NCBI GenBank assembly: GCA_003138365.1
Contig: PLFY01000189.1
Coordinates: 48,994 to 90,968, forward strand
Length of the DNA stretch: 41,975 nucleotides
Origin: Acidobacteriaceae bacterium
GTDB taxonomy: Bacteria; Acidobacteriota; Terriglobia; Terriglobales; Acidobacteriaceae
Direction of reading: 5' to 3'
The translations under genes were made by a program, and so were the position numbers. A model generated the notes under the pieces. The model searched no databases, was not told the DNA's origin, and was given only the letters and a program-made list of their open reading frames with translations. The first letter of the stretch is position 1, and the number at the start of each line of letters is the position of its first letter. This document shows positions 1-7,890 of the stretch, piece by piece.

Positions 1-187
1 GAAATCGCGGCTCCCGTTGACTGTGCTTCAGATCATCTGCAAGAAGCAGCGGCTTATTGAGAAAAACCTGCTCAACCTCATATTTAGAAACACCGTGTTT
101 ATCGTTCTTCCTGGCGTTGCCTTCGTCCCAGTCAAAACCGGTGCAGGACATGTACGGCCTCTGTATATGTCTGCAATATACCACGGG

Positions 188-219
188 TTGCAGGAGTCCT
201 GCAAGCCGAAGCCGGCTTC
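188..219. repeat. Two adjacent perfect palindromes
   Basis: Positions 188-204 read TTGCAGGAGTCCTGCAA, an 8+1+8 perfect inverted repeat. Positions 208-219 read GAAGCCGGCTTC, a second perfect palindrome three bases later. They could be an operator, the hairpins of an RNA, or part of the mobile hairpin elements seen elsewhere in the window. No function can be assigned from sequence alone. Confidence 0.6.
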
Positions 220-223
220 AATT

Positions 224-262
224 TCTCCCCTCTTCGCAAAAGACGCGAAGGATGGGGCGCCC
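224..262 (+). repeat. TCTCCC...GGGGCRCCC hairpin element, copy 1
   Basis: The stretch starts TCTCCCC and ends GGATGGGGCGCCC. A stem CTTCGC/GCGAAG with a seven-base loop lies in the middle, and the outer CCCC/GGGG can extend it. The same outer sequence around a different stem occurs at 16844-16888, 24571-24603 and 36802-36836, so I treat it as one family of small interspersed hairpins. Confidence 0.6.
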
Positions 263-480
263 GGCCAGCGGGGTTAGCGGAGCTGGCGGGGTGGCAAGTC
301 CTCCACGGCGGTGCGTCAGATGGCACTTGCACGCCAGGGGCCAGTGAGCGAGTCGGAAGCGATGTACAAAACAGCGCAGATTGGCTGGCCGGCCAAGGAT
401 TCAATAGGAGTGCAGGGCGAATCCACGCAACTTTCTCAACCACGTCCAACGAATTCTTCAACCCGAAGCAGGAGGCATTG

Positions 481-1302
481 ATGGCAACGATTACGACCAA
501 AGACGGAACAAAGATCTATTACAAGGATTGGGGCACGGGTCAGCCTGTGGTCTTCAGCCACGGTTGGCCGCTCAGCGCGGATGCATGGGAAGATCAGATG
601 GTCTTTCTGGGTTCGCACGGTTATCGTGCAATTGCGCATGACCGGCGCGGCCATGGGCGATCGAGCCAGCCCTGGGATGGGAACGATATGGATACCTATG
701 CCGACGACCTTGCGGAACTGACAGAGACGCTCGATCTGAAGGACGCGGTCCACGTTGGCCACTCGGCCGGCGGGGGCGAGGTGGCGCGGTACATTGGGCG
801 GCACGGGACGAAGCGCGTGGCCAAGGCGGTGCTGATCGGCGCGGTGCCCCCGCTGATGTTGATGACGGAGGCCAATCCAGGCGGTTTGCCGATCGAGGTG
901 TTTGACGGAATCCGTGCAGGGGTTTTGGCTGACCGGTCACAGTTTTTCAAGGAATTGACGGTGACGTTTTATGGCGCCAACCGGTCCGGAGTTCCGGTGT
1001 CGCAGGGTCTGCGGGACTGGTTCTGGCTGCAAGGGATGCAAGCTGGTTTCAAGGCCGTGCTGGATGGCATCAAGGCCTTCTCTGAGACGGACTTTACGGA
1101 AGATCTGAAGAAGATCGACGTGCCGACGCTTATTATCCATGGCGACGACGACCAGATTGTGCCCATCAACGACTCGGCCCTGCTCTCGGCTGCACTGGTG
1201 AAGGGATCTACGCTGAAGGTCTATCCAGGCGCGGATCATGGGCTTTGCTCGACACACAAGAACCAGGTGAATGCGGACCTGCTGGCATTCATCCGGGGGT
1301 AG
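481..1302 (+). CDS. Alpha/beta hydrolase, non-haem chloroperoxidase type
   Basis: A 273-residue single-domain alpha/beta hydrolase of the cofactor-free haloperoxidase/esterase branch, probably cytoplasmic because no signal peptide is seen. The oxyanion-loop HGWPLS lies near residue 27. The nucleophile elbow GHSAGGGE puts Ser at 95, the acid is in HGDDDQIVP, and the catalytic His is in GADHGL near the end. Length and motifs match the family (about 275 residues). The ATG at 481 is chosen because AGGAGG lies five bases upstream; a TTG at 478 is also open. Members hydrolyse small esters and can show perhydrolase or halogenating activity in vitro, so the natural substrate is unknown. The 3' end overlaps the convergent ATPase gene by 14 bases. 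Confidence 0.88.
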   Translation: MATITTKDGTKIYYKDWGTGQPVVFSHGWPLSADAWEDQMVFLGSHGYRAIAHDRRGHGRSSQPWDGNDMDTYADDLAELTETLDLKDAVHVGHSAGGGEVARYIGRHGTKRVAKAVLIGAVPPLMLMTEANPGGLPIEVFDGIRAGVLADRSQFFKELTVTFYGANRSGVPVSQGLRDWFWLQGMQAGFKAVLDGIKAFSETDFTEDLKKIDVPTLIIHGDDDQIVPINDSALLSAALVKGSTLKVYPGADHGLCSTHKNQVNADLLAFIRG

Positions 1303-2548
1303 GCAGCGATTTGGCGGGGAGGCTGACGGAGCGGTCGCCAGGCCGGGAGGGCAATGATCTGGATGGAGGCATGACCCGGCACATGAACTCATCGAAGAGG
1401 GGTACAGTGAAGGCGGTTTCGCCGTAGATGGGGCTGTAAATCATGCCTTTGCGGATGAGTGCGTCGCGGACGGGGGCGACGGATTGAATCTTGACGCCAA
1501 GCCTGGCGGCAATTTCGCCGGATCGGTGGGCAGTTGGTCCCATGTCGGCCAGGGCGTGGAGGTAGTCCTTCTCCTTGGGGGTGAGGCGATCGAAGCGGAC
1601 CCGGAAAAAGCTCTGATCGAGACGGCGGATGGACAGCTTTGTGGCGCGATGGATATCGGCGAGTTCAATGATGGGACCGGCTGAGGAATTCCAGGCTTCA
1701 TAACCCCACTGCTGGAGGAAATAGGGGTAACCCTGGGTGACTTGGATGATCTCGTCGAGAGCCTCGCGTGAGAACGCCGCGCCCTGATTTCGGACAGGAA
1801 TCTGGAGGGCTTCCTCGCATTCAGAGGGGCGCAGCGGGCCAATCTCGGGGTATTCAAACAGGCGCTCGGCATAGGATTTGGAACGGCCGGCCAGACCGCG
1901 AACTTGGGGAAGTCCCGCGGCGATGAGAGCCAGCGGAAGGCGGCGCTGGGAAACCCGGTGCAAGGCCATGATGAGCGCGCCGAACTCCTTCTCGTGCAGG
2001 TACTGGACTTCGTCGATGCAGAGTGCGATGGCCCTCTTGCGATCCGCGGCCGCCTCTCCGACGGCTTGTAGAAGTTCAGAGAGATCGGCTTCGAAGTCTC
2101 CGCTGTCGGCCGAGCCCGTTTCCGGATCGATGGCGAGTTCGAGCTCAAGATCGCCCAGACCGGCCTTTGCCTTTAAACCGAGACTACCGATAAAACTGCG
2201 TAGAACCCGGAGAGCTCTGCGGGTTTTGTCGCTGACATTTTCCCGCAGGTTGAGGGTGTAAAGAATCTGCCTGAGGGCGGGGAGAAGCAACTGGGCGAGG
2301 GTCTTTCTCTCGTTCGCCTCAATGAAGGCCGCATGATAGCCGGCCTCCTGGGCGAGCATGTGTATTCTATTGAGCACAACCGTCTTACCGACGCCGCGTA
2401 GACCGACGAGGATCATGCTTCGGGCATGGAGACCATTGCGGAGGCGGTCCAGGGAGATCGCGGCATGGTCGAGAATGGGGCTCCGCCCTGCCAACTCCGG
2501 AGGAGGGGAGCCTGCTCCTGGCGAAAAGGGGTTAATCCGGGGGTCCAT
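1289..2548 (-). CDS. Orc1-like AAA ATPase
   Basis: A 419-residue P-loop ATPase. Walker A GLRGVGKT is at residues 49-56, the Walker B-like strand is [11 protein letters not shown], and a sensor-like stretch [10 protein letters not shown] follows. The C-terminal third resembles a winged helix ([29 protein letters not shown]). This is the layout of Orc1/Cdc6-like or STAND-like ATPases common in bacteria, often of unknown role and often linked to mobile DNA. The last 25 residues or so are proline/serine-rich and overlap the end of the hydrolase gene, so they may be a read-through extension. The upstream 280 bases are much richer in A+T than the rest of the window, which hints at acquisition by transfer. 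I cannot name a biological role. Confidence 0.8.
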   Translation of the reverse strand: MDPRINPFSPGAGSPPPELAGRSPILDHAAISLDRLRNGLHARSMILVGLRGVGKTVVLNRIHMLAQEAGYHAAFIEANERKTLAQLLLPALRQILYTLNLRENVSDKTRRALRVLRSFIGSLGLKAKAGLGDLELELAIDPETGSADSGDFEADLSELLQAVGEAAADRKRAIALCIDEVQYLHEKEFGALIMALHRVSQRRLPLALIAAGLPQVRGLAGRSKSYAERLFEYPEIGPLRPSECEEALQIPVRNQGAAFSREALDEIIQVTQGYPYFLQQWGYEAWNSSAGPIIELADIHRATKLSIRRLDQSFFRVRFDRLTPKEKDYLHALADMGPTAHRSGEIAARLGVKIQSVAPVRDALIRKGMIYSPIYGETAFTVPLFDEFMCRVMPPSRSLPSRPGDRSVSLPAKSLPTPG

Positions 2549-2828
2549 ATAGAGAGATTAGCAGGATATAGCGGAAAAGAGATATAGGCAGCTAAGAAAG
2601 GTAGAATGTGCGATGGACTAGGTAATACGTAGTTTATGCAGATATATTGCAAAATCGATAGAAGAACATAATCGCTATAGATTGAGTGGACACCAAGAGG
2701 AACGGAGCAGGTTATGAAAAGAATTGTGAGATATATGAGCGACAAGACATAAGCAAGTAAAGACAGAAGAAGTAAGGTCTGCTGGCCATTGCTTGCGATG
2801 CTGCCGAGATCCTTGGACGGAAGGGTAT
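2549..2828. other. AT-rich intergenic tract
   Basis: This stretch between the ATPase start and the hemB stop is strikingly rich in A and T compared with its neighbours, by eye well over half A+T. It probably holds the promoter of the ATPase on the - strand. Several TATA-like hexamers occur, but none is paired with a clear -35 box at the right spacing. No gene is supported, although a 110-codon - strand frame runs through it in another frame from the ATPase. Confidence 0.55.
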
Positions 2829-3827
2829 TTAATTCAATAGTTTGGCGGCGTCCTTGGCGAAGTAGGTCACGATAAAGTCCGCACCGGCGCGGCGGATTCC
2901 GAGCAGGGACTCGAGGATGGAGCGATCGCGGTCAAGCCAGCCCTTTTGAAAGGCGGCCTGGAGCATGGAGTACTCGCCGGAGACCTGATAAGCGCCGATG
3001 GGTACGCCGACGCGCTCGCGGGCGGCACGGATGACGTCGAGGTAGGGCATGGCCGGCTTCATGAGGATCATGTCCGCGCCTTCGCCGAGGTCGAGGTCGA
3101 TCTCGCGCATGGCTTCGCGGAGGTTTGCGCCGTCCATTTGATACGACCGGCGGTCGCCGAACTGGGGTGCGGAGTCGGCGGCTTCGCGAAAGGGTCCGTA
3201 AAAAGCGGAGGCGAACTTGGAGGCGTAGCTGAGGATGGGGGTGTCCGCGCAGCCTTCGCCGTCGAGAGCATGGCGGATGGCGCCGACGCGGCCGTCCATC
3301 ATGTCGCTGGGAGCGACGACGTCGGCTCCGGCTTTGGCGAGGCTGACGGCGGTGCGGGAGAGCAAGTCCAGAGAAGGGTCGTTGTCGACTTCAAAACCGC
3401 TGGGGGTTTCGACGACAACGCCGCAGTGACCGTGGCTGGTGTATTCGCACAGGCAGACGTCGGCGATGAGGACAAGGCTCTTGGCGGCGGCGGATTGCTT
3501 GAGGGCGCGGAGGCCTTGCTGAACGATTCCGTTCGAGTCCCAGGCGCCGGAGCCTTGCTCGTCTTTGGTTTCGGGCAGGCCGAAGAGGAGCAGTCCGCCC
3601 AAGCCGAGCCGGGCGGCTTCCTCGGCTTCGCGGACCGCTTCGTCTACGGAGAGATTGAAGACGCCGGGCATGGAGCCGACTTCGCGGCGAACGCCTTCGC
3701 CCGGACAAAGAAAGAGGGGATAGATCAAGTCGCCGGGCTCGAGCGTGGTCTCGCGGACGAGGGCGCGCAGAGAGTCGGTGCGTCTGAGGCGGCGCATCCG
3801 CGTTTGAGGAAAACTCATGGTGTTCAT
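2829..3827 (-). CDS. hemB: Delta-aminolevulinic acid dehydratase (porphobilinogen synthase)
   Basis: Condenses two 5-aminolevulinate molecules to porphobilinogen in the cytoplasm, an early step of haem synthesis. The 332-residue protein has the family's usual length. The two active-site lysines are visible at K204 (in [14 protein letters not shown]) and K257 (in [10 protein letters not shown]). The zinc-binding cysteines are C125, C127 and C135 in [14 protein letters not shown], so this is the zinc-dependent type. The start could be residue 1 or M4; neither has a clear ribosome site. The zinc-ribbon membrane protein gene lies 66 bases upstream on the same strand, with a strong hairpin between the two. 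Haem demand for the cytochrome operon further along gives a loose functional link. Confidence 0.95.
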   Translation of the reverse strand: MNTMSFPQTRMRRLRRTDSLRALVRETTLEPGDLIYPLFLCPGEGVRREVGSMPGVFNLSVDEAVREAEEAARLGLGGLLLFGLPETKDEQGSGAWDSNGIVQQGLRALKQSAAAKSLVLIADVCLCEYTSHGHCGVVVETPSGFEVDNDPSLDLLSRTAVSLAKAGADVVAPSDMMDGRVGAIRHALDGEGCADTPILSYASKFASAFYGPFREAADSAPQFGDRRSYQMDGANLREAMREIDLDLGEGADMILMKPAMPYLDVIRAARERVGVPIGAYQVSGEYSMLQAAFQKGWLDRDRSILESLLGIRRAGADFIVTYFAKDAAKLLN

Positions 3828-3836
3828 TGTAGAACA

Positions 3837-3890
3837 CAGCTTCTAGCTTCTAGCTCCGGGATTGGGCTAGCAGGCAGAAGCTAGAAGCTG
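3837..3890. repeat. 14-bp perfect inverted repeat between zinc-ribbon gene and hemB
   Basis: CAGCTTCTAGCTTC at 3837-3850 is exactly complementary to 3877-3890. A shorter CTAG pair inside can extend the stem. On the - strand it lies just after the stop of the zinc-ribbon gene and ten bases before hemB. It could end or weaken transcription between the two genes, or be a mobile hairpin element. There is no T-run on the - strand side. Confidence 0.7.
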
Positions 3891-3893
3891 CTT

Positions 3894-4403
3894 TCAAATC
3901 TGTTCGTAGAGCGTGGCGTTGCGGTAACCGAGGAGGACGACGAGGGTCCAGATGCCGATGGCGGTCCCGAAGGGGAACTTCAACAGGCTGAGGAAGGCGG
4001 CGACGATAGCCACGATGCGGCCCCACTGGGTGCGCTCGACGAGGCCCCATGCGGCTACCAACGCCAAGATCGTGCGGACGACAAGGGCACTCCATACAAA
4101 GCTCATGATCATGGGTCCGAACCACTCGTTTCCGGGACCGCCCGACCAGGGTACATTGCCCCAGTTGCCGAAGTGGTTGGAGAAGAATGCATGGGCAAAG
4201 GTAAGGCCTGCGATTCCGGTGAGAAAGGAGAAGCCCGCATAGATGAACCAGACAATGCTGAGCGATTTGACCTTGCCAGCGTAGCTTTCGACCTGGAACT
4301 CGAGGCCGGGTATCGGGGGAACCGGCGCGGTAGCCGGCCGGCCACACTGGGGGCAGAATGGCTGCCCAGCCGCTAAAGCTTGACCACATCCGCTGCAAAA
4401 CAT
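3894..4403 (-). CDS. Zinc-ribbon membrane protein
   Basis: A 169-residue protein starting with a rubredoxin-like zinc ribbon (C3, C6, C17, C20 in MFCSGCG and FCPQCGRP). A short proline-rich linker follows, then about four hydrophobic helices (around residues 48-70, 95-115 and two between 120 and 160). An excellent ribosome site AAGGAGG lies just before the ATG. Proteins of this build (a zinc-ribbon head on a small membrane domain) are common and mostly of unknown role. The hemB gene lies downstream on the same strand, but a hairpin between them argues against simple co-transcription. Confidence 0.8.
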   Translation of the reverse strand: MFCSGCGQALAAGQPFCPQCGRPATAPVPPIPGLEFQVESYAGKVKSLSIVWFIYAGFSFLTGIAGLTFAHAFFSNHFGNWGNVPWSGGPGNEWFGPMIMSFVWSALVVRTILALVAAWGLVERTQWGRIVAIVAAFLSLLKFPFGTAIGIWTLVVLLGYRNATLYEQI

Positions 4404-4463
4404 GCTGCCTCCTTGAGAGACCGTACTGAGAGTATTACGCAGGTGGGGGGCGAAAGTTCCAAA

Positions 4464-4498
4464 GAACAGGGAATAGGGAATTGGGAACAGGGATCAGG
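4464..4498. repeat. Degenerate GGGAAnAG/GGGATCAGG run
   Basis: A run of short G-rich units (GAACAGGGAATAGGGAATT, then GGGAACAGGGATCAGG) lies between the start of the zinc-ribbon gene and the stop of the esterase. Similar units occur in the first codons of actE (16793-16823), and a related GTCAGTG type occurs at 24449 and 33941. It looks like an interspersed low-complexity element rather than a coding or regulatory signal. Confidence 0.5.
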
Positions 4499-4510
4499 AC
4501 AAGCTGGCAG

Positions 4511-5698
4511 CTAGCGGCTTGTAGCGGCCGTCCGTCTTTCCCAGCGCTCTTCGTGGCGGTCGTCGTGGAGGACCAGGGCTGTGACATGGCCCTGGGGATC
4601 GCGCTCGAAGATGAGGCGGGGAATGCTGGAGCCGTTGGGATAAAAGAATGTGGAGAGCGATTCGGGAGCCAGCTCGTTGATCTCGCCGACACGGTTTTTC
4701 TGGTAGAGCTGATCGCCTTGGCGGAAGACGGTGGCAATGGTGTGGCCGTTTCGGTCGCGGTACTCCCCGGCAAGGGCGTCAAGCTGGGCCGGGGTGAGCT
4801 TGATGGCGGGCGGGTGGAGTGGGATGACAATGCGTTCGGCAAAGGCAGACGGCTCCGGACCAGGGGTACGATGTGCGAGGAGCCAGCGGGGCAGTTCCGG
4901 CTCGTTGTAGGCGAGGGTCCAGCAGTCGTGTTTGAGGCCCTGGTAGAGCCAGAGGCGAACGTGGCCGCCGGCTGCCTTGAAGGCCTCAAACATGAGTTCA
5001 CTCTCGCGCGGCGGGACTACGTTATCGTCCGTTCCATGGAAGAGCCAGATCGGGGTGCGACCGAGTGCGTGGGCGTACTCGGCGGGCAGGGTGGACACCT
5101 GCTGCCAGCGCTCAGGGGCATAACTCCAGAAGACGCCGCTGGAGGAAATGGCAATGGCGGCCCAGCGTTGGGGGTGAAAGCGGGCCAGCTCCCAGGCGCC
5201 GTACCCGCCGAGTGAGAGGCCGGAGAGATAGGTGCGCTCCGGATCGGCGTGGAACTCAGCGGCCTCCTGGTCGAGAGCGGTCATGGCCATGGCGAGCATG
5301 TCGGGGTCGGTCCAATAAGCGGGTAGCGGGCACTGGGGCATGACGATGACGAAAGGCCAGCGTCCGGGGTGGTCGCGCACCGCCTGGGGAAGGCCGATCT
5401 GGGTTTGCCACATCCCCTCGGAACCGCGCTCGCCGCGGCCGTGCAGGAAGAGGATGATGGGCCATTGCTTGTGGTCGTCGCGACGCCATTCCTCGGGAAG
5501 GTAGACCTGGAAGCGATAGGTGGCTCCGTGCAGCTCGATCTTGCGATTCAGGAAGCCTGTCTCCTGAGGAGGCTCCGGGTGTGCGCCGCGGGCAACTCCC
5601 GCCTGGGCGTGCGGGGACGGACTCGATAAGGCCCACGCGGGCAATGAAGCCCAGGCGAGGAAGAGGCAGACGGCAAGGAATCGGGCAACTCGGAACAT
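4511..5698 (-). CDS. Secreted esterase / dienelactone hydrolase-like protein
   Basis: A 395-residue exported alpha/beta hydrolase. Residues 1-23 form a signal peptide (VARFLAVCLFLAWASLPAWA). The hydrolase core resembles the poly(3-hydroxybutyrate) depolymerase/phospholipase-carboxylesterase group, with FLHGRGERGSEG as oxyanion region, nucleophile elbow GLSLGGYGAW, acid in FHGTDDNVVPP and His in GLKHDCW. After about residue 285 a small extra domain (LTPAQLDALAGEYRDRNG onward) resembles the beta-rich tail (DUF3471-like) found after many secreted hydrolases. The real substrate is unknown; esters of plant polymers or phospholipids are possible. The stop codon lies within a repeat-like GCTAGCGGC stretch. 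No strong ribosome site is seen. Confidence 0.82.
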   Translation of the reverse strand: MFRVARFLAVCLFLAWASLPAWALSSPSPHAQAGVARGAHPEPPQETGFLNRKIELHGATYRFQVYLPEEWRRDDHKQWPIILFLHGRGERGSEGMWQTQIGLPQAVRDHPGRWPFVIVMPQCPLPAYWTDPDMLAMAMTALDQEAAEFHADPERTYLSGLSLGGYGAWELARFHPQRWAAIAISSSGVFWSYAPERWQQVSTLPAEYAHALGRTPIWLFHGTDDNVVPPRESELMFEAFKAAGGHVRLWLYQGLKHDCWTLAYNEPELPRWLLAHRTPGPEPSAFAERIVIPLHPPAIKLTPAQLDALAGEYRDRNGHTIATVFRQGDQLYQKNRVGEINELAPESLSTFFYPNGSSIPRLIFERDPQGHVTALVLHDDRHEERWERRTAATSR

Positions 5699-5804
5699 GG
5701 CGGAATCCAGAGATAACTATATCCGGCTTGGGAGGGACTGACGGGTTTGAAGGCTGGAAGGACAGGGCAATCGCATGAATGAAAGGAACCATGATCAGCA
5801 GTAG

Positions 5805-5970
5805 TTTTGAAAGGGCACGGCTTCAGCCGTGCCGCACGATGTGGCAATCATGCTCCGGCTTTAGCCGCTGAGGAATGTTCTTTCCGTTAAGAAACCTCCC
5901 CTTGGGGGCTGAAGCCCAAGAATCCTTCGGCCAAATGCATTTGGCACGACTGAAGTCGTGCCCTTTCAAA
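5805..5970. repeat. Compound palindromic (REP-like) element, copy A
   Basis: The intergenic stretch is bounded by an inverted pair: TTTTGAAAGG followed by GGCACGGCTTCAGCCGTGCC (to 5833), and GGCACGACTGAAGTCGTGCC at 5943-5962 followed by CTTTCAAA. The two ends are reverse complements except for two positions. Between them lie two more hairpin modules built on GGCTNNAGCC, at 5856-5867 and 5901-5920. Related copies lie at 11688-11752, inside actB, and 32389-32455. No transposase of the REP-associated type is in the window. Confidence 0.8.
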
Positions 5971-6140
5971 GCAATCATTCATGCACCTTCCTTGTTCTTG
6001 CGATTGCCCTGGCTCGAATGAACCTCCGAGGTGACCAAAGCTGCCGTGTGAGGGCACAGCCGCGAATCCGCAATTTGGGGTGTTTCCTTGCGGTTTCCTT
6101 GAGGGTTTTCTTACGAATGGCATGAAAGAATTACAGTATT

Positions 6141-7121
6141 ATGCAGTACGCAATCATGACGACACTGGAAGCCGGAGACACGCTGGACCACTACCGCCTG
6201 GACGCGACGGTTGCGCGCAGCGGCATGTCTACGCTGTTCAGGGCAACGGATCTGAAGAACGGCATGCAGGTGGCCATCAAGGTTCCCCATGATGAGATGG
6301 AAGCAGACCCGGTGCTGGTGGAGCGGTTCAAGCGGGAGCAGGAGATTGGCCAGGAGCTGGACCACCCCGGCGTGGTGAAGACGTACGACGGCGAGGATCG
6401 CAGCCGGATTTACATGGTGATCGAGTGGGTGCAGGGCAGGCTGCTGCGGACAATTCTGAATGAAGAAGGCAGGCTGCCCATCGACCGGGCAATCCGCCTC
6501 ACGCTGGGGATCTGCGACGCGCTGGACTATATGCACAAGCACGGCGTGGTGCACCGCGACCTGAAGCCGGAGAACATCATGGTCGATGAGCACGACCGGA
6601 TCAAGCTGATCGACTTTGGGATTGCGATGAAAGAAGACGCGCGGCGGCTTACGTATGTGACGATGTCTCCCGCGCTGGGAACGCCGGACTATATTTCACC
6701 GGAACAGGTGAAGGGGCAGCGCGGCGATCAGCGCAGCGACATCTATGCGCTGGGCGTGATGCTCTATGAGATGCTGACCGGCGAGACGCCTTTCAGCGGA
6801 TCGAATCCTTTGGCGGTCATGAACGAGCGGCTGCTGCACGACCCCAGGCCGGCGCGCAAGCTGAGGCCGGAGATTTCCCCGGAGTTGCAGGAGATACTGA
6901 ACCGCGCGCTGGTGGGCGATCCGCGCCACCGGTATGCGACCGCGAGTGAGATGGCCTGGGAGCTGGAGCATCAGGACCAGGTGGGCGTGGAGGATGGAGC
7001 GCGCCGCCCGGCTTTGCGCGGGCTGCGGCTGCCGGGCGGGCGGAAGATGCTGCTCTACGCTGGGTTGGCGCTGGTTCCCGTGGTGCTGTTTGTGGTCATG
7101 CTGGTGCTGGCGCGAAGGTAG
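6141..7121 (+). CDS. Membrane-anchored Ser/Thr protein kinase (PknB type)
   Basis: A 326-residue Hanks-type kinase. It shows the ATP-binding Lys (VAIK, K47), the helix-C Glu (about 66), catalytic HRDLKPEN (D140, N145), DFG (158-160) and a GTPDYISPE activation-segment end. After the kinase fold, a short basic linker leads to one transmembrane helix (about residues 303-322) ending in ARR. There is no outside domain, so the protein is a tail-anchored cytoplasmic kinase. The glycine loop is degenerate (VARSGMSTLF keeps one of the usual glycines). Starts at 6141 and 6156 (MTTLEAGD) are both possible; neither has a strong ribosome site. The substrate is unknown. The gene converges on the toxin-antitoxin pair. 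Confidence 0.9.
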   Translation: MQYAIMTTLEAGDTLDHYRLDATVARSGMSTLFRATDLKNGMQVAIKVPHDEMEADPVLVERFKREQEIGQELDHPGVVKTYDGEDRSRIYMVIEWVQGRLLRTILNEEGRLPIDRAIRLTLGICDALDYMHKHGVVHRDLKPENIMVDEHDRIKLIDFGIAMKEDARRLTYVTMSPALGTPDYISPEQVKGQRGDQRSDIYALGVMLYEMLTGETPFSGSNPLAVMNERLLHDPRPARKLRPEISPELQEILNRALVGDPRHRYATASEMAWELEHQDQVGVEDGARRPALRGLRLPGGRKMLLYAGLALVPVVLFVVMLVLARR

Positions 7122-7169
7122 AGCAGCGGGTCGGCTCCCTGGTTTCAAAAGGGAGACTTGGGACGCGGT

Positions 7170-7584
7170 CTAGAGCGTGACGATTTTCAAACCGGGGATG
7201 AGGCGGAAGTGCTTCACATTAAGTGTGGCCACATCGAAGCCTAGATAGAGCGCTGTGGCTCCGATGATAAGGTCCGGGAAGTCGATGCGGACGCCCCGGC
7301 CCATCTGTTCGCCGTGGATGCGCCCCGCCAGCCGCGCCACTTCAAGCGTCAGCGGATACACGGCCACGGCTTGATAGAGTTCTTCGACGAAGTTTTGTCT
7401 CCGCAGACGGTCGGCGTCGGCCTTGGCTCGGTATATGCCGTGCGTCAGCTCGACGGCGGTTGCAGCCGAGAGCGCGGCGACAGTCCTTCCACACACGGTC
7501 TTGCACGCGTTCCAAAACATCCCACACGCTGTCCCCGCGCCGTTCGCCTGCGATCAGGACGCTGGAGTCGAGGATTACTCCCAC
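7170..7584 (-). pseudogene. VapC-like PIN-domain toxin, frameshifted
   Basis: Two overlapping - strand frames together make one VapC ribonuclease of about 137 residues. The first (start at 7584) gives MGVILDSSVLIAGERRG with the first PIN aspartate. The second gives TAVELTHGIYRA, then DFPDLIIGATA and TLNVKHFRLIPG, carrying the remaining acidic and Asn residues. The change of frame falls near 7478-7500 and is equivalent to one extra base. VapC proteins cut RNA, often initiator tRNA or rRNA loops. The toxin is thus either inactive, wrongly sequenced, or made by frameshifting. The start overlaps the antitoxin gene by ten bases, as usual for these pairs. Confidence 0.78.
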
Positions 7585-7865
7585 GCTGGCGGATTCCAGG
7601 GCCTACGGCTATCGATGATTTCTTTGAGATCGGCTGCGAACTCCGGGTCCATCCTTGGCTCGTAACCAAGTTCTTGTGCGTGCCTCTTGGCTAGAGCGAT
7701 CGATTCGGAGAGCAGGCGGGGCCGGAACTCGTCTCCAGCGGGACGCACCACCGCCACTGCGTGCTCATCGGATTCGATGATGACCTCGGCGCCCGCGCGA
7801 ACACGGGCCATCAGACCGGCGAAGTCACCGGCGGCATCGGCTTCCGAAATGTGAATCGTTGCCAT
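7575..7865 (-). CDS. Antitoxin, Phd/YefM family
   Basis: A 96-residue protein beginning MATIHISEADAAGDFAGLMARVRAGAEVII, typical of prevent-host-death antitoxins. These bind their own operator through the N-terminal part and their toxin through the C-terminal tail. The conserved sequence ESDEHAVAVVRP follows. The toxin gene begins within the last codons, so the two are co-transcribed with the antitoxin first. Because the partner VapC reads with a frame change, the antitoxin may now be an orphan. No clear operator palindrome is visible in the 25 bases between this gene and amt. Confidence 0.87.
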   Translation of the reverse strand: MATIHISEADAAGDFAGLMARVRAGAEVIIESDEHAVAVVRPAGDEFRPRLLSESIALAKRHAQELGYEPRMDPEFAADLKEIIDSRRPWNPPAWE

Positions 7866-7890
7866 ACTTAAGATGATACCCCGATTTCGC

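Larger units (their letters stand above)
1..480. other. Gene-poor left edge of the window
   Basis: I see no convincing gene here. Frame 1 is open from base 1 to a TGA at 58-60 and could be the tail of a gene lying to the left, but 19 codons are too few to identify. The open frames of 86-122 codons in this stretch have no family-like composition and no ribosome site. The stretch does hold two adjacent palindromes (188-204 and 208-219) and a hairpin element at 224-262, described separately. The last bases carry the ribosome site of the next gene. Confidence 0.5.

Noticed and set aside
17-277. An 86-codon frame at the left edge
   Set aside because: It runs through palindromes and a hairpin element, and the product resembles no family; no ribosome site.
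223-330. A GC-rich stretch considered as a tRNA gene
   Set aside because: No cloverleaf with T-arm GTTCRA and acceptor pairing could be built; it is better explained by the hairpin element.
2946-3884. A 312-codon + strand frame opposite hemB
   Set aside because: Antisense shadow; hemB on the - strand has all catalytic residues and the normal length.
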